Positions 38,057-53,000 of a stretch of DNA of 64,000 nt are shown piece after piece. Origin of the DNA: Anthonomus grandis grandis (Eukaryota > Arthropoda > Insecta > Coleoptera > Curculionidae); contig NC_065550.1 of NCBI RefSeq assembly GCF_022605725.1, forward strand, positions 6,448,001-6,512,000, read 5' to 3'. The position numbers were made by a program, and so were the translations under genes. How positions within the stretch are numbered: position 1 is the stretch's first letter; every line of letters begins with the position of its first letter. The notes beneath the pieces are model-generated. The model worked only from the letters and a program-made list of their open reading frames with translations, searched no databases and was not told the origin of the DNA.

Positions 38057-41000
38057 GACTTTTATTTCAATAAATATACATTATAAATACAAGATTTTAA
38101 AGTAATGGCGAAGTCTAGCCCTAAAGGCTACTCTAACTTAACCACAAAAAGAAAAAATAGCATATGGTTTTTTTTTAATTACATAAACTAACAATAATAA
38201 AATTAAGATTCTATTTCATAAAACTATAATATAATACTTATAGGTTAAACATAACAATAACGAGGTTTATAGAGCCTTGCCGGGAGAGATCAACAAAGTA
38301 ATACGTATTTTAATTTAATATTAAGAATATATAAGATTATAGATGCAGGAGCCCATTTAAAATCAAATATGATTAAACAATCAATTTTATAAAATAATAA
38401 GAATCTTGTTTGTTCATATAAAATCTGAGGCCAAAGGACTGTATGTACAATGTACATGATGGCATGCCCTCCTACGATTGTTTTTAAAATAGATATTCCC
38501 TAAATTAATATTTACATTTAAAAGTTTAAACTCATTAGGTATAATATTATATAATTCAATAGCATTAAACAGAAAAGATCTTTTGTAAAAAGTAGATTTA
38601 AATGTAGGCATGGTGAAGAATCCTTTATTTCTTATGTTCAAATTATGTACTTTACCCCTAGGGATAAACTTATTTTTTAGTTTTATTATTGAAGAAGTTG
38701 ATACTGGTACTGTAACAATCTTGTGTACAAATTTGCTTAATGAATTTTCTTTTAGTTTCTTTTATTTTATGTGATATATGTTCATTCCTTTTAATACCAT
38801 ATATTAATCTGCAACAAGAATTTTGCATTTTTTGGATTCTTTCTTTTTCTACTAATCGAAGACATTGTACATATATAAAATCACAGTACGAATAATGGCT
38901 GAGGACGAGACTATCACACAGTATTTTTTTTAATCTAAAATTAAGCGAATGTCGAAGTCTTTGGCTTTATATTAATTTAAGAGAAAGGAAAGATTTTTTA
39001 TTTAAATGCTTAACGTGCTCGCTGTAACGTAAATTTTGATCGAAGATTAGTTCAAGATTTTTAGCTGAAGTAACATAGGGGAGTTTTGAGCCATCTAACA
39101 CAATTACAACGTTTTTCTTAATAATGTTGCTGTTTTTATTATTGGCAATTCATAAAAATTTTGACTTGCTTGAATTAAGTTGCAGATTATGCTGATAAGA
39201 TAATGTTCTAATAGTTTCCAAGTCCAGATTGACCTTCTGCGCCGCATCGACATAGTTAGATGTGTCAAAATTGTATACAAGCTGGGTGTCGTCAGCAAAA
39301 GCAGTGACTGTGCAGTAACTAGTAGATTGAAGAATATCAGCAGTATATAATATAAAAAGTAGCGGAGACGTATTATAATATAAAAGTAGAGAATTAATCC
39401 TTGGGGCACACCAGATCGAATTTTTATAGTTTCAGAGCAACGTGTATTGTACGAAACTTTTTGGGATCGATCACTCAGAAAAGAAGAAATAATGTTTACA
39501 GACTCATCCCTAAACCCGTAATAGTGAAGTTTGGCGCAAGGAAGTGAATGGTCCAAAGTGTCGAAAGCCTTTGAATAGTCTAATAAGACCAAAAGACTGG
39601 CCAGTCCCTTATCGTTTGACTCGATAATGCTATTTGTAACCGATGCTAGGGCAGTAGATGTATTAGAGTTTTTTAAGAAGCCACATTGGTTATCCGGAAT
39701 AATATGATGATCGGTCACAAACGCATACATCTATTCGTATAAGATTTTTTTTAATGGTTTGCCAATTGTTGTTTTCCAAGAATTGGGAAAATATTGTTCA
39801 ATACAGCGATTGACTATATGTAGAATATATGTATCTAAGAAGGGGCTACATAACTTTAACATGGAAACAGGTATGTTATCCGTACCTTGCGCATTTGTTT
39901 TTATTGAGTGTATAGCTTTATTGATAGCTTCTGTAGCGGAAAGAGTAAAATTAAAAGATAAGTTTTCGTTCCATGTATTATTTTTGTAAAAGTTGATTTT
40001 TTCAGTACCTTTGGTAGAAACATTCTGTAGAAATGATCCAAAATAATTATTTATAGAATCAGGGTTGGATAGATGAGAAGGCAAGTTGTAGCTCTTGGAA
40101 GTCGTAACGCCAATATTGGATAGAGATTTCCAGATTTTAGATGGATTATTTTGAGCACAGATGTATTCAATGTATTGTTTTTTAGCCTTTTTTACTATTT
40201 TTAACTAGGTTGTTACGAAATTGGTTGTATAAGAGGCGATTTTCATTTGAACGGTTTTGTATTTTAATTTGTTCGTTGATATTATGAATTTGCAAAATTT
40301 TAAACCAATTTGCTCTATGTAAGTCATGTTCAAATGCGCGTATATCGAAATCTTTATAACACCTATATTTAATAAATTTTGGTGGCGACTTACATGTTTT
40401 CAAAGTAATTTCTAAAAATACCAACTCATGGTCTGACAAATTATTGGTAGACAATGTACCGCAGGAAGTGACGATATCGGGTTGGCTGATAAAAATTGGA
40501 TCAATAAGGGTACTACTATGTTCTGTAGTCCGCGTAGGTTCATTAAGTATTTGTGTAAGTGAATATTATTCGAAACATACAGATAATGGATAGAGATGGC
40601 TGAATGAAGAGGTAAACGAAATATAGAGGAGTTAACCCTTCTCTGACAAGTGTTCAAAATAATTGATATAAAGTCCAAAATAATTTACCTAACAACGGAA
40701 CTTGATAAGCTTTTATTCTTCGAGATTGTGCACAATGTTTCACAGCTCCCCTGCTCCTCAAATTCAATCTTGCTATAAAAACTTCCACTTTTCCCGATGT
40801 TTGGAAGTTTTTTCAAATGCTTTCGATAGGTTGCACCATGGTTTTATCATTGAAAAAATGATATCTATAGGTTTCCATCATGGCCTTGTAAAACTCTTGG
40901 TCTCCTATCTGAAAGAGCCTTCCTAGTTTATTGAATTCAATGGCTTTAACTAAAATTGTTATTCCAGACTGAGTGATGCCCCTCAAGGAATCAATCTTGC

Positions 41001-44000
41001 CCCATTAGTTTTGTCTGTATTTGTCAATGACTTTAAAAATTTCGCATAATAGAATCTAAAGAGGATTGTCATCTATTGCAAAGAGACATTGATGCTTTAG
41101 CACACTGGTGTACAATAAATATATTACCTCTGAATATTAAAAAGTCCAATTGTCAATCTCAAATATTCTCAATGAAATTAAGCACAGTTATGGGTTAGGT
41201 AATACTCCCCTAAAAATGTCGAGTCTATGAGGGATCAACAAACACATCGATGAAGTTGTTAAATCTTCCCTGAAAACTCGTGGTTTCATAATCAAATCAA
41301 CAAGAGAATTTAAAAGGTTGGGCAGTCTTGTTAATTTGTATGGCCTAAATTACTATAATGTCCATATAGACAGACTAGAATATGTGCAGCGCAGGTTTTC
41401 GAAGTATCTTCAAAATTGATGGAATATACCCTCATACCCTCCAAGGGGTTATGACTATAAACAACTTCTACAAAGATTTAATTTTTTATCTCTGAGGACT
41501 GCGCTATTCTGAGCAGCCAGCTTTTTTAATATAAACTATGCAACTATAAAATTGATGCACCTCATCTTTTAAGGGACTTAAACTTTTTTGTGCCCCCTTT
41601 ACACATTAGAAAACACTTTCGCTTTTATTTAGAAAATAGACCTACTAACTTAGGAAGAATATGCATCTTTCAATCGAGCTTGCTAATCGTTTCATATTTT
41701 ACACAAAAATAATGATATTGACCTGTTTATTGGCACTATAGCTACATTCAAATGCAAAATTGCTGCAATGTTTATGACCTTATAACCATTAAATATTTTT
41801 ATATCTATAAACTCTCTGTTTAATTCTCTCTTGCCTGTAGTATACTCTGTTCTAAGTTCTGAGCTTAAAATTTCGGCTATTTTTGAGTCAAATCAATTTT
41901 TGTAGACTTTTAAGTTTTATATGCTGTTTACCTAAGCTGCCTAAAGTATTTAGTTTTTTCAGTATATTGGTTTACTTACTTTTCATCTCATCTTACTTAC
42001 TTTTCATTTGTTAACCATATGTTGTCTTATTCTTAGGAATTTCCTGTTAGGCAATGTTTGGTAAACAAATAAATAACTTACAAAAAAGTTCTCCCAAAAT
42101 GATTCAACCAAGATGTATTCAACAAATAAAAATTTCTGTTAAAACTTTGTAAGAACTGACAATAACTTTGCCTATATACAACAGACTTAAACCCAACAAA
42201 TGAGTTTACAATTTTTTCAGCATATTAATATGTAACTAAAATAAATTTGATCGATCAGCCCGTATATCAAGAAAAAGATGACTGCGTAATTGATAATAAA
42301 CTAAAAACTAACTTGAAAAATATAAATTTAGAGCATTGAAATAGTGAAGAGAAAAACCGATTTTACCGATACCGCAAACTTTGCTTTATTTTAGAGGTAT
42401 GTTTCACTGTGAAGATGTAGGTACCTTTATCTTTTTCCAATGCTACAAAACAGGAAAATAAATTAACTGATGAAACCACTTTATTTACAAAAACATATAG
42501 ATATCCTAAAATTCATCGCAATTACAAATAAATTGCCACATCTTTATTTAATTTGAAACATTGCGGTATTCGAGTTATAACCGATTTATAGTCAGCATTA
42601 TAGTCGATGTAATAATTACGAAAAATATTACCTTCAGCTCTATAAGCAAGGAATCTCAAGAATTTTCTCTGTACAGCCTCAAGGCGTTTAATATGACAAT
42701 CATAATAAGGAAAAGCAATCTGTTTTTGAAGGTGAGGTTTTGGAGGTTGTGAAGGTTTTTTTTTTCAAGGGAAAGCAAGTTACAGACGCAGACTCAAGCA
42801 AAGAACGAACCAAAGAGTACTAAAGTAATTTGAAACAGTAAGGCGAGAGATGTAGAGGGTTGTTCTTTATATTAGATAGAGCCTAGATCGGTTATTAGTA
42901 TACGGAATGGAAAAAAAATTAAATATTAAAGTTGTAGAGCTTACCTTAAATCGCCAGGAAATGCGCTAAAACATGATACAGGGGTATCGCTAAATTAATA
43001 AAAAAACAAAGTTTGTATTTTTTAAATGAAACACCTTGTATATTTGTGTATTAAATGAAAGACGTTTTCTTCTGATTTCAAAAATATATGATATGTTAAT
43101 TAATATTTGCAAATTAATCAAACTAGATGTATTCAGAGCAATTTACTTTTAAAAGCTTAGCAGAGCGCTTTCGGCGTATGAGCCATCATCAGTGCCAACT
43201 GAAATAAGTTGGGTGTTATATGCGTAAAAACATTATAGTTAAAGGTGAACGAATGGAATGTACTCACTTGTCAGTTAAGCCCAGAAGTTTTCCGTAGTGG
43301 GAACACATTTGATAGTATTAAAATTATACATAACATTTAGACACACTTAAGACTATACATAACACTAAACAGGACGAACAGTATTTAAAAAGGGGAGCAC
43401 GTTAGTCTCCTTTGTGTTTTGTTTACATTTTATTGTGGTTTCTTAGATGGCGGGAAATACTATGTCAAATTAAGTTAACCTACAGTTAACTTCACTTTAA
43501 AATTATTATTTATATTATGCGAACCTAAGAGAGTGGTAGTAGCGACAGATCGGTCTAGATGTCATTATAGTAAATGATGTGCGGTAGTGCGAGTTGCTTA
43601 TAAATTGGTGGCACAAATTAGACTACAACAGTGAATTTTTGTTCGGATAAGAAAATTGTTATCCTTTAACGATGTAAAAGCAAACTTTTAAATTAGAAAA
43701 TTTGCCAATGCTTATAAAAAATTTTAATTGTGGAGTCTCCTATGTAATGGAATGTAAGGTCTGTTAAGGTTTACTTGTATATCTAAACAACAGGGATTTT
43801 TTATGAGCTTGTTGGTGATATAAATGTCCTCAAGAAAATCTAGTCGGTTGTAGTTTTTAGAGGTAACCTGTTGGAAAATTTTAGAATTGGACTTTGGACT
43901 AAAATTATGGTTATTAGATTTTATATGTTCACCAAATGCAGAAGAGGGTCTACTTAAGTGCTCGGCTATGCGTGTTTTTATGGGTCTACAAGTTCGTCCC

Positions 44001-47000
44001 ACATACGAACAATCACAAGAATCTCACTGCAATCTGTAAATACCACTCTTTGATAATGTGTCAAGTTTATCCTTGGTATTATACAAATTTAATTTTAATT
44101 TATAAAATAGAGCACGGATTTATGCCATCATATCTGCAACATTTTTTAGAGAAAAGATCCAACGTTCAACAATATAAGGTCAAGAAATAATTATCATATT
44201 TCAAGAGTTAGATCAACTTTATTGCAGAAACCATTGTTTTTTGAAGAAATCAAAAACTCAAGTAATCTAAGGTTTTATAAGAATGTTGAAAATCATTTAT
44301 TTAGAAATAGCGTTATGTGATGTACAATATTTGTATTTTAATATAGGTTTTACTTATTTTTTTATACTACTAAATTTAGCAGAAAATTAAATGTATAAAG
44401 GTAGGAAATTTCTTTTTAAGATCGGATTGAAAATAATTCCAGAAAAAAAAATAACCCAATAACTAAGAAACTTGCCAAAATTTTGACGTTTTTTAACGCT
44501 GTATTTCTTTTTATAAAATTGCTCAACTTTGCCTCAAACTTTTTTGTATTTCCGATAGTTACCGAGATCCCAATAGCTTTGAATTTGAAATTGAATTTGA
44601 ATTTGAAAGCCAGTATGAGTGGAAAAATATGGTTTAGTAACATTACTTACCCTTTTCATATACTCGGTTACCGGGTTTTCAGCCAAAAAAGCGTTGCTTT
44701 CCCGAGTATAAAACCTTTCAGTGTCTTCAAGGAAGACATTTTCAAAGCTTTCTTTGTAAACACTTAAATTGGGGCCCTTAGCGCAAGGTTCTTCCTCGTT
44801 TAGGCCCAATTCAACGTAGCAATTAATAACGCCGGAAACTAAACGAGTGTTTATTGGCTCTCCATTGCGTTCCTTTTCTATTAGTTTAAGAACAGCATTG
44901 GTTACCTATAAAATTATGTATACCTATAGCGTTAGAACATACTCAATTCGAGTTAGACCTTACTGGTTTATTAAGCTGCTTAAACAAATGATCTCGCCAA
45001 GTAACTAAGGCGAGCTGATAAATCTCATATATGTATTTGCGTCCTTCTTCACACTCCCTTTTTACCCAGTGACGATTGAGGTAGGCGCAAACACCATTCA
45101 GCACCTGTGAATAGACGGGTAGGTAGATACATTATTTTGAAAATGTTACGATCTAAAGAAATGTAACTTACCTTGCTGCAGAACTGATAATCTTCCCACT
45201 GAATGGTGTAAAATTTTAGGACGTCTTCGTCCATTCGATGGATACCATCCTAAAAAAAATTCAAAAATAAAATAAAGTTTTTTTCTCAAACTGAGGAATG
45301 TAGAGATGAACTAAACCAATTTATGTAATTACGTAACTCATAAAGGGATAATATATTATAAATTGTATTTATAATTTTAAAAAGGAAATCATTCCAGAGC
45401 TGGGTAATTCCAACTTAAAATCATTGGGTAACCAGACCTCCATTTTTTACCGGAAATCCGTTTTTTCAGATTTGGCTCCGTTTTTTGTATGCAATCTCTA
45501 TTATTCTCACAGTTTTACTGATCAATATTTTGTATAATTTTTCAAAAACTGTCAAATCTCATAGGTGACTGACTTGAACTTAAAACATTGGAAGACTAGA
45601 ATCAGTAAACAACAATTTTGTTTGAGTTCAACATGTGCTCAGAGCCAAGGGGGTATTTTCGTTACAGAAATATTTGCTGATTCTCTGTTGTCAAGTTTAC
45701 AGACATTTCTAAAAGAGGAAATTTTCAGCTATATACAGTAGTGGAAAAATGTATGGAAACTCTTAATAATACTTGTATTATTTATTAATTTTTCTGAGGC
45801 GTTTCAAATTTCGGTATATTTCAGATGCGCCACTGACAAATTGTTGTGCCTAATAATTCAACAAGGTATTTTGTTTGTTTTCTCGGCGATAAGGAATTTC
45901 TTTTTGGAAAAAAGTATGGAAACTATTTTTATTCTGTGTTTAAGTATTCAGTCTTAGTTCTTCAGTGCAAATATTTGTGAAAAATATTAATTTATCATGC
46001 CAAAAACACCGTTATTTTTCATGTGATCTCATTTATTTAAAATGGGTGGAAAAGAGTCATTTATTGCAAATTTTTTAAATATTTCTAATAGTGCTGTAAC
46101 AAATAATACAAAAATTCGATAGCCGTGGTGATGTAAGGAATGCGCCGAAGTCGTGAAGACGTGGTAAAACTACTCGTCGAATGGATAAAACTATTTTAAG
46201 GATCTCCAAACTTGATCCTAGAAAAACCTCCACACAAATTAGACATGAAATCTCGGAGCAATTTGGTGTTAACGTGACAAGTAGAACCATAAGAAACCGT
46301 CTACTTGATGAAGGTCTTTTTGGGAGAGGTGCTGTTAAAAAGCCACTTCTATCAAAGAAAAATAGAAAAATTGTTATTAAAAGAAGTATAAGGTCAAAGC
46401 AAATTACTTAAAAAAAATACACTTAAAATTGAGGCTCAGGAAAAAAGCCTTAAAAGGCCGGACCACCGTCCGGCAAGGTGTTATTGTCAGACAAGGTGAT
46501 ACATATGATTTAACGGAGAGATTAACTCTTCTAGAAGAAAGTTACTGGCAGTCACTGGCAAGTTACCAAAAACGAAACTCTCGAAAATGATAAATCTCAA
46601 ACAGGTCTAGTGGCATTAATATCAAATAGCCTTAAGATCCAATCAGATGAAATTAGTTGTAAATTAGAGAACATCATTAGGGCAATAAAAAGCGCCAATA
46701 CCGAATTAGTGAGTTTTTTAACCCAGCCATCTTCAACATTAGAGGAACCACCAATAAAAACCTATTTCAGTTGCCCGTATACCTCAACTACCACCAGCTA
46801 GACAGCCTTTTGTTGTCAGGAGCAAATTCTGGACCATCAGACATTTTAGCTGCCATTCATAAATGGTTTTATATCAGAAAGTTAAACTCTGACTGCACCT
46901 AGGATAGCATAATTAAATATCTGGATTCCCGTAACCTTAAGCCTTTAAGCTCTGAAAAGTTACACGGAAATGATGAACGTACGGTTTCCTTCAAGATATC

Positions 47001-50000
47001 TGTAACTCCAGAAGTTCCATATTGAATGGAGATAATTGGCCTACTAACATTATTATTAAGCCATTTATGTTCCGTAAAATATTTAAGAGAAATTTCAATA
47101 CTTATGACAACTAAATTTTAATCACAGCAACAACTACAATCGAGGCCGGAACAGGCGATTCCAATAAACTCAGTAAGTAATTTGGTAACAGTTTACAAAA
47201 CGGTTTTTTGCTATTTTACTGCTATAAGAAAATGTTTCTATATAGCCTTTTTCTAGTGTCTGTATAGACAGAGCTGTCGGTGCTGCTTTAAACAGTGTAT
47301 TTTTTTTACCATAGAAGCTTCCGGGACCCGGGATTGAATAGGGGTACTGGATAGGGTAAATTAACTATAACATAGAGTGAAACAGCATCTGCACTACATA
47401 CCTAAATACAAAAAGCAGCTGCAGGGTGTTTTTGAACAAAATAAAGGTCAAAAAACTCTAAAAAAACAAAATCTGCACATTTTTTCAAAACATACAATGC
47501 AAAAACTCTACAACAAATGAAACTTGTTTTCTGCTTATTCACTGTTCTAGGACGATGTTGCCATATTGACATACAAATAAGCAAAATACTGAAAATTATT
47601 TTTATATGGGAAAAAGGGTTGAGCCTATCCAGGTTATATTTGTTTAAATTTTGGATAACTATTTTATTGAAATATACTTACAAGCTCAATCAAACCCAAG
47701 CTCTTGCAGTGCTCGACGTGTTTTATAGGCTCGTTATTGACATGAATTAAGTCCCTATAATACTGTAAAAAACTTTTACGGCTATCCTTGCCCCCAAACA
47801 GCATAAATGCTGATTTCATAGAATTTAATTGTAAGCAATGATTTTTAGAAAACTCTAGCAACAACATTAGCAAGGTCATAATTAATGGCAGCCACTGCTT
47901 GGGAACTTTCACCTAGTTCAAATGAAAGATATATTTGAGTATCATCAGCATAATAGTGCTGCTTAGATGATATAAATATTTTTGCCATGTTTGATACATT
48001 GAAAAAAAGATGGAGCCCTGGGGCACGCCAGAAGAAATCTCTAAAAAACCATAATCTACCCCATTATAAGAAACAGCCTGATACCTATCTCTAAGATAAT
48101 TAGCAATCAATGCGCATGCCTCCTCCCCTAAACCAACAAATGACAAAATATTTATTAAAAGATCATGGCTCAAAGTATCAAAAGCCTTGCTATAGTCAAG
48201 CATTACCAGTAATGTTAGTTTATTGGAATCAAATGCTGATAAAATATCATCAGTTACAGAGGCCAATGCCGTACAACAGCTGTGGTTCGATCTAAACCGT
48301 GATTGTGTCACTGGTAAAATTGAGTTGTCTTTAACATATTTCTGAAGCTGCATGTCCATTACTTTCTAATATTTTTGATAGCGTTGGAAGAATGCTTATT
48401 GATCTCAGATCACTTAATGTAAGTGGATTTAATGTCTTGGGTAAATGGCTCACTTTTGCTTTTATCCACATTGAAGGAAAAACAGACTTTTCGAGACTTA
48501 GAAGTTTATGACATGGGCAATATAAGGTAATAGAAAAGGCAGGCATAGTCACATGGTAAGTATATTAATTTCATCAATGCTTGTGGCAGTAGTTTTAATG
48601 TTATTAATAACCTTTACAATATTATACTCCGACACGGCCAAAAACTTAAAACTCATTCGAAATAAGTTATTTTTAACACTTTTATAATAATTTAGAGTAT
48701 TTTTATTTAAATTAATTTTTGGAACAGAATTAATAAAAAACTGATTAATTTTTTCAACATTTTCAAAATTTTAATTATTTCAAGATTTTTAGGAATATTA
48801 TTTCTATTTTGTTTATTTTTTAGGTTAAGTAATTTTATTAAAGACCAAACATCTTTTGTAGCAGTTAATTCTAAGTTAAAATATGATTTTTTTCATTACG
48901 TATTGCAAGAGTGGTCAAGATTCCAGTCATCAATACTTTTATTTTGTTTGTATTTTGCTAGCATTCTATCTTTATCCTGCATTATAGCCCTTACAGCGTC
49001 AGTCAACCATGGAGCGTACGGCTTGGTAATGCGAAATTTTATAGGTGGTGCATGTAAATTAAGCAAGGCAACTATGTTGTCGGTTATAAAAGAATTTTTT
49101 TGATAAGAAGAAGATGTGAATTAGAATAATACATAATGATGAAATGTTAATAAGAACGTTTTACAAAATTTTGCCGATTTTATTGGAACTTTCTATTTTT
49201 CTACATTTTTGAGAGAGATTTTGTAAAATTAGAGAGTATTTGTGAAAGTAATACCTAATATTTAAAAAAAAACGAGAAAATATGTAGTCATTTAGTGAAT
49301 TAGTGCCCAAAAGTGTGATTTTAAGCCAGCCAACAGTACCATTTAGTTTAAATATTGTAAGTTGGTTGCTTTTTGCATTTACAAAAAATAGGCTTTCATT
49401 TACAAAAAAAAAAGGACAAATTCGTGTTTCCGCCAGCACATCTATAAACTTTATAATCAACACAAAGTGCCTAAACAAGAAAGATCCCCGTTTATTGGTA
49501 AAAAAGCAAAAAACCGTTTTGTAAATAATTACCAGTAATTTTTTTTCTGTGTTCGAACTTGTTCGACGATTTAAAAACTAATATTATTTACCAGAATGTG
49601 CGCAGAACTCTAAGTTTAGGCAATTTAATATAATAGTTAATGGGCTACATATGGCAAGTATAATATTTTTGTAATAACAGAAATTAAAACATTATTGTGA
49701 TAAGGATTGTGAGTTGTGCCCTGTAAATATTTTTTTTTATGTATCGGAAAGATCGAAATTATCGAAACACTGGTAAAACTAGAGGAGGCGGTGTTTTAAT
49801 AGGAGCCAAATCCCATTTTAATATGTCTAATGTGAAAATCACATTTAGTGATAATGATATTGATATATTAATGGCAAAACTATCTTTGAATAAACATTTT
49901 TCTTTCTATGTTATAGCTATACTGCATGCACCAACTTGTAATTTACGTTCATACGAAAAACTGTATTACTTTATAGAGGAGCAATATTATCTCTATGACT

Positions 50001-53000
50001 CTAAATTTTTGTTAATAGGTGATTTCAATATTTCCCAACTTAAAAGCTACTATAATAGTCAAAGATCTGATCCTTTAGTTTAAAGGTTTATTGAGGTATC
50101 AGTTATTCATGCGAGTCAGTATGATAATATAACAATGCGATTTTCAAAATCGCATATTAGATGTAGTTGTTGGCCAAGAGCAAGGCATTATATCTAAAAG
50201 TGATTTTAGCCTAGTTAATGAACATGCCTTCCATCCCACATTAAATATTTCTGTTTCACTTCAGAAAAGGAACCATGAAAAAGAACTACAAAATAATAAT
50301 GTTAAGTTTAACTTAAAAGAGGCAATTATATATTAGTATTTTAAATTTGTAGGCATACCAATTGAAGCTTTTTAAATGTATATAAAGAAATTAATACTGC
50401 CATTGAATGTTTTTAAGATAAATTGTATGAAATTCTTTACTTGTATATACCAAAAAATAAAACTTATACAAAAAAATATCCAGTTTGGTTTAATAGCTCA
50501 TACTCCAAGTAATTTGAATGTTACGGTTGAAAAATACAGAGAAAAGCTATCAGGGTCTTGGCAGGTCTAAACTATAGGGACGGTTCTGTAAAAAAGGGAA
50601 GCTTTCAGACTTCTTGGTATACTATCCCTTCTCTCTATACCTATACTTGAAAACTTACTGTTTGTCCATAAAAATAGACAGTATGTGATAATAATAGATA
50701 GTTATGTGACTCATGCAGAGGTTCAAGATTATAATACCAGGTCCAAACATGAATTGGTTCCCACTTACCAATGTTGGGTGAGGTGTCAAAGTGGTCCAGG
50801 GGTTTTAAGTTTTTCAATAGAATACCTTTAGAGATGCAGAAACTGCATCATTTTGAGTTTAAAAATAAAATTAAAAGTAAAGTTCTAGTTCAGGAATCCT
50901 TTTATTCATTTGAAGAATTTTTGCTTTTATATACTTTTACTTTAAACAACACAATTTTAAATAATATAGACAGATTTTTTATTGTACTTTGTACCTTTTT
51001 TATTGTGACTTGTGTAAGTACTACTTTGTGCATTTACATTAATAAAAAATTTGAATTTGAATAGCTCCATAATTAAAAAGTTAAAAAATAAAAATAGGTT
51101 ACGCAAAAGATATAAAAAATATAAATTAAATAATATTTACTTTTAAATTAAAAACATAGGATGTGAAATTAAAAATGAGATTAAAAAAATGCATACAAAA
51201 ATTACATATCTACCATTCAATGCAACATAACTGTTGATTCCAAGACGTTTGGGATCTTTTTTAATTCCAAGAAAATCTCGATTCATATCCCCAACTCAAT
51301 GTATCTTTCTAATAAAGTATTTAAATTTGTGATGCTTTTGCCAGATACTTTGGTAGTGTTTACTTAAATGATGTTGGTACCAACCCCAATATTCTATACA
51401 TGAAGTGGAATCAGGTTCAGATGGATGATGTATTAATTTCATTAAGAGACATAAAAGATGGTAAAGCAGTGGGATTGGACTCTATATCATCCTTTTTTTT
51501 TAAGGGCTTTTCTGATTTCCTTTATTTCCCTTTATTAACCCTATTTCATTTAAGCTTCAGCACTAACATTTTCCTATCTTACCAGAAACGAGTCAGAATA
51601 TATGCAGTTTTTAAAAAAGGAGAGAAATCAAATGTACAAAATTATCGGCCAACTGCGATATTCTCAACCCCTGCCAATGTGTTTCAACTAATTTTATTAA
51701 AAATAATATAGAGTAAAGTGAAAACAGCATTTCCATTTTTCAGCATGACTTTCTTAAAACTAAGTCTACTTTAAGTAATTTAACAAATGCTAGCCTATTT
51801 CTGATGCTTTAAATCTTCAAGATCAAATAGATTTTATATACTCTGACTTTGAAAAAGCTTTTAACAGAGTTTCTTCTGGAATATTATTAGACAAACTAAG
51901 ATATGAATTTGGATTTCATGAAAATTTAATAGAGTTTTTTAAGGGATATCTTTGTGGGAGGTAGAATTTAGTGAATATTAAAGGATATAAATTTCAGCCA
52001 TTTATTCCAACATCTGGTGTACCTCAGGATCCAAATTGGGTCCTTTGTAATTTTTTTAATTTTTAAATAGTATTACAAAAAATTTTAAAAAAATCAACAG
52101 GTTGATTGTTTGTGGATGACTTAAAAATTTACAAGACCCTTGAATTTACATAGATGAAAAACTAAAGTTTACGAGTCCCATTCTAAATTTAAATAAAAAG
52201 ATTGCTATGGGTGGATATGCTGTAAGGCAAACCTACTCGGAATTGGTTACATCCATGGCAAATAAGAATTGCACTGGTGGAATCACATCTTCACTATGGA
52301 ATAGCTTCTTTAGGCAACTGCAGTCAGTTTCTGTTTCGATCTGTGTTTGTCATTCAAAAATGATCTGTGCAATATGTGTGTGGTGCTCCTTTAAGAGAGC
52401 ATTGCAGGTCAATTTTTAGAAAGGAGAAAATTCTGATTTGTTTATTTATTTTTTAGATGCTTATATTGAATTACTACTCTTTAAATGTTGAGAATTTGTA
52501 TGTTTGTGCTAGTAAACTTTTTATGTTTCTATCAGTCTAATATTATGCCGTTTAAAATTTTGTATGTTAAGTGTTAATTATATTCGGCTCTTCATTGTTT
52601 TGTTTGCTTTTTTTTTAAATTATTACCTTGATATGTATAAAATGTTTCACAATTTAAAACTAGTTTAGTAGATTTGTTAAAATATAGCTAATTTTCATTT
52701 GACATACCAAATAAGCGTTGATGTATTTCACATGGGAAGTAATTAAGTTCTCTATCTAACAAATTTTCAGAGAGGTCAAGTGACTGTATATAAGTTTAAA
52801 TTTTTGGGACACATGACTAAATGTGCCAAGCACAAGGCCAAAAAAAGAAAAAAAACTAAAAATTTCTAAATAAAAATATGGATTTATATTTGCTTTTAAG
52901 TTCCATTTGTTTACTTGTATTTGTCTGTGATTACTTGATTAAAAATTAAAACTTTCAACCCATTCATGGCACCCTATTTGAAAATTTAAAAAAATTGATT

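Noticed and set aside
44416..44809. KFKFNFKFK-type and overlapping ORFs as genes
   Set aside because: They overlap or extend beyond Cul1 exon 4 into the intron. The repetitive Phe/Lys stretch is intron sequence after the donor at 44650.
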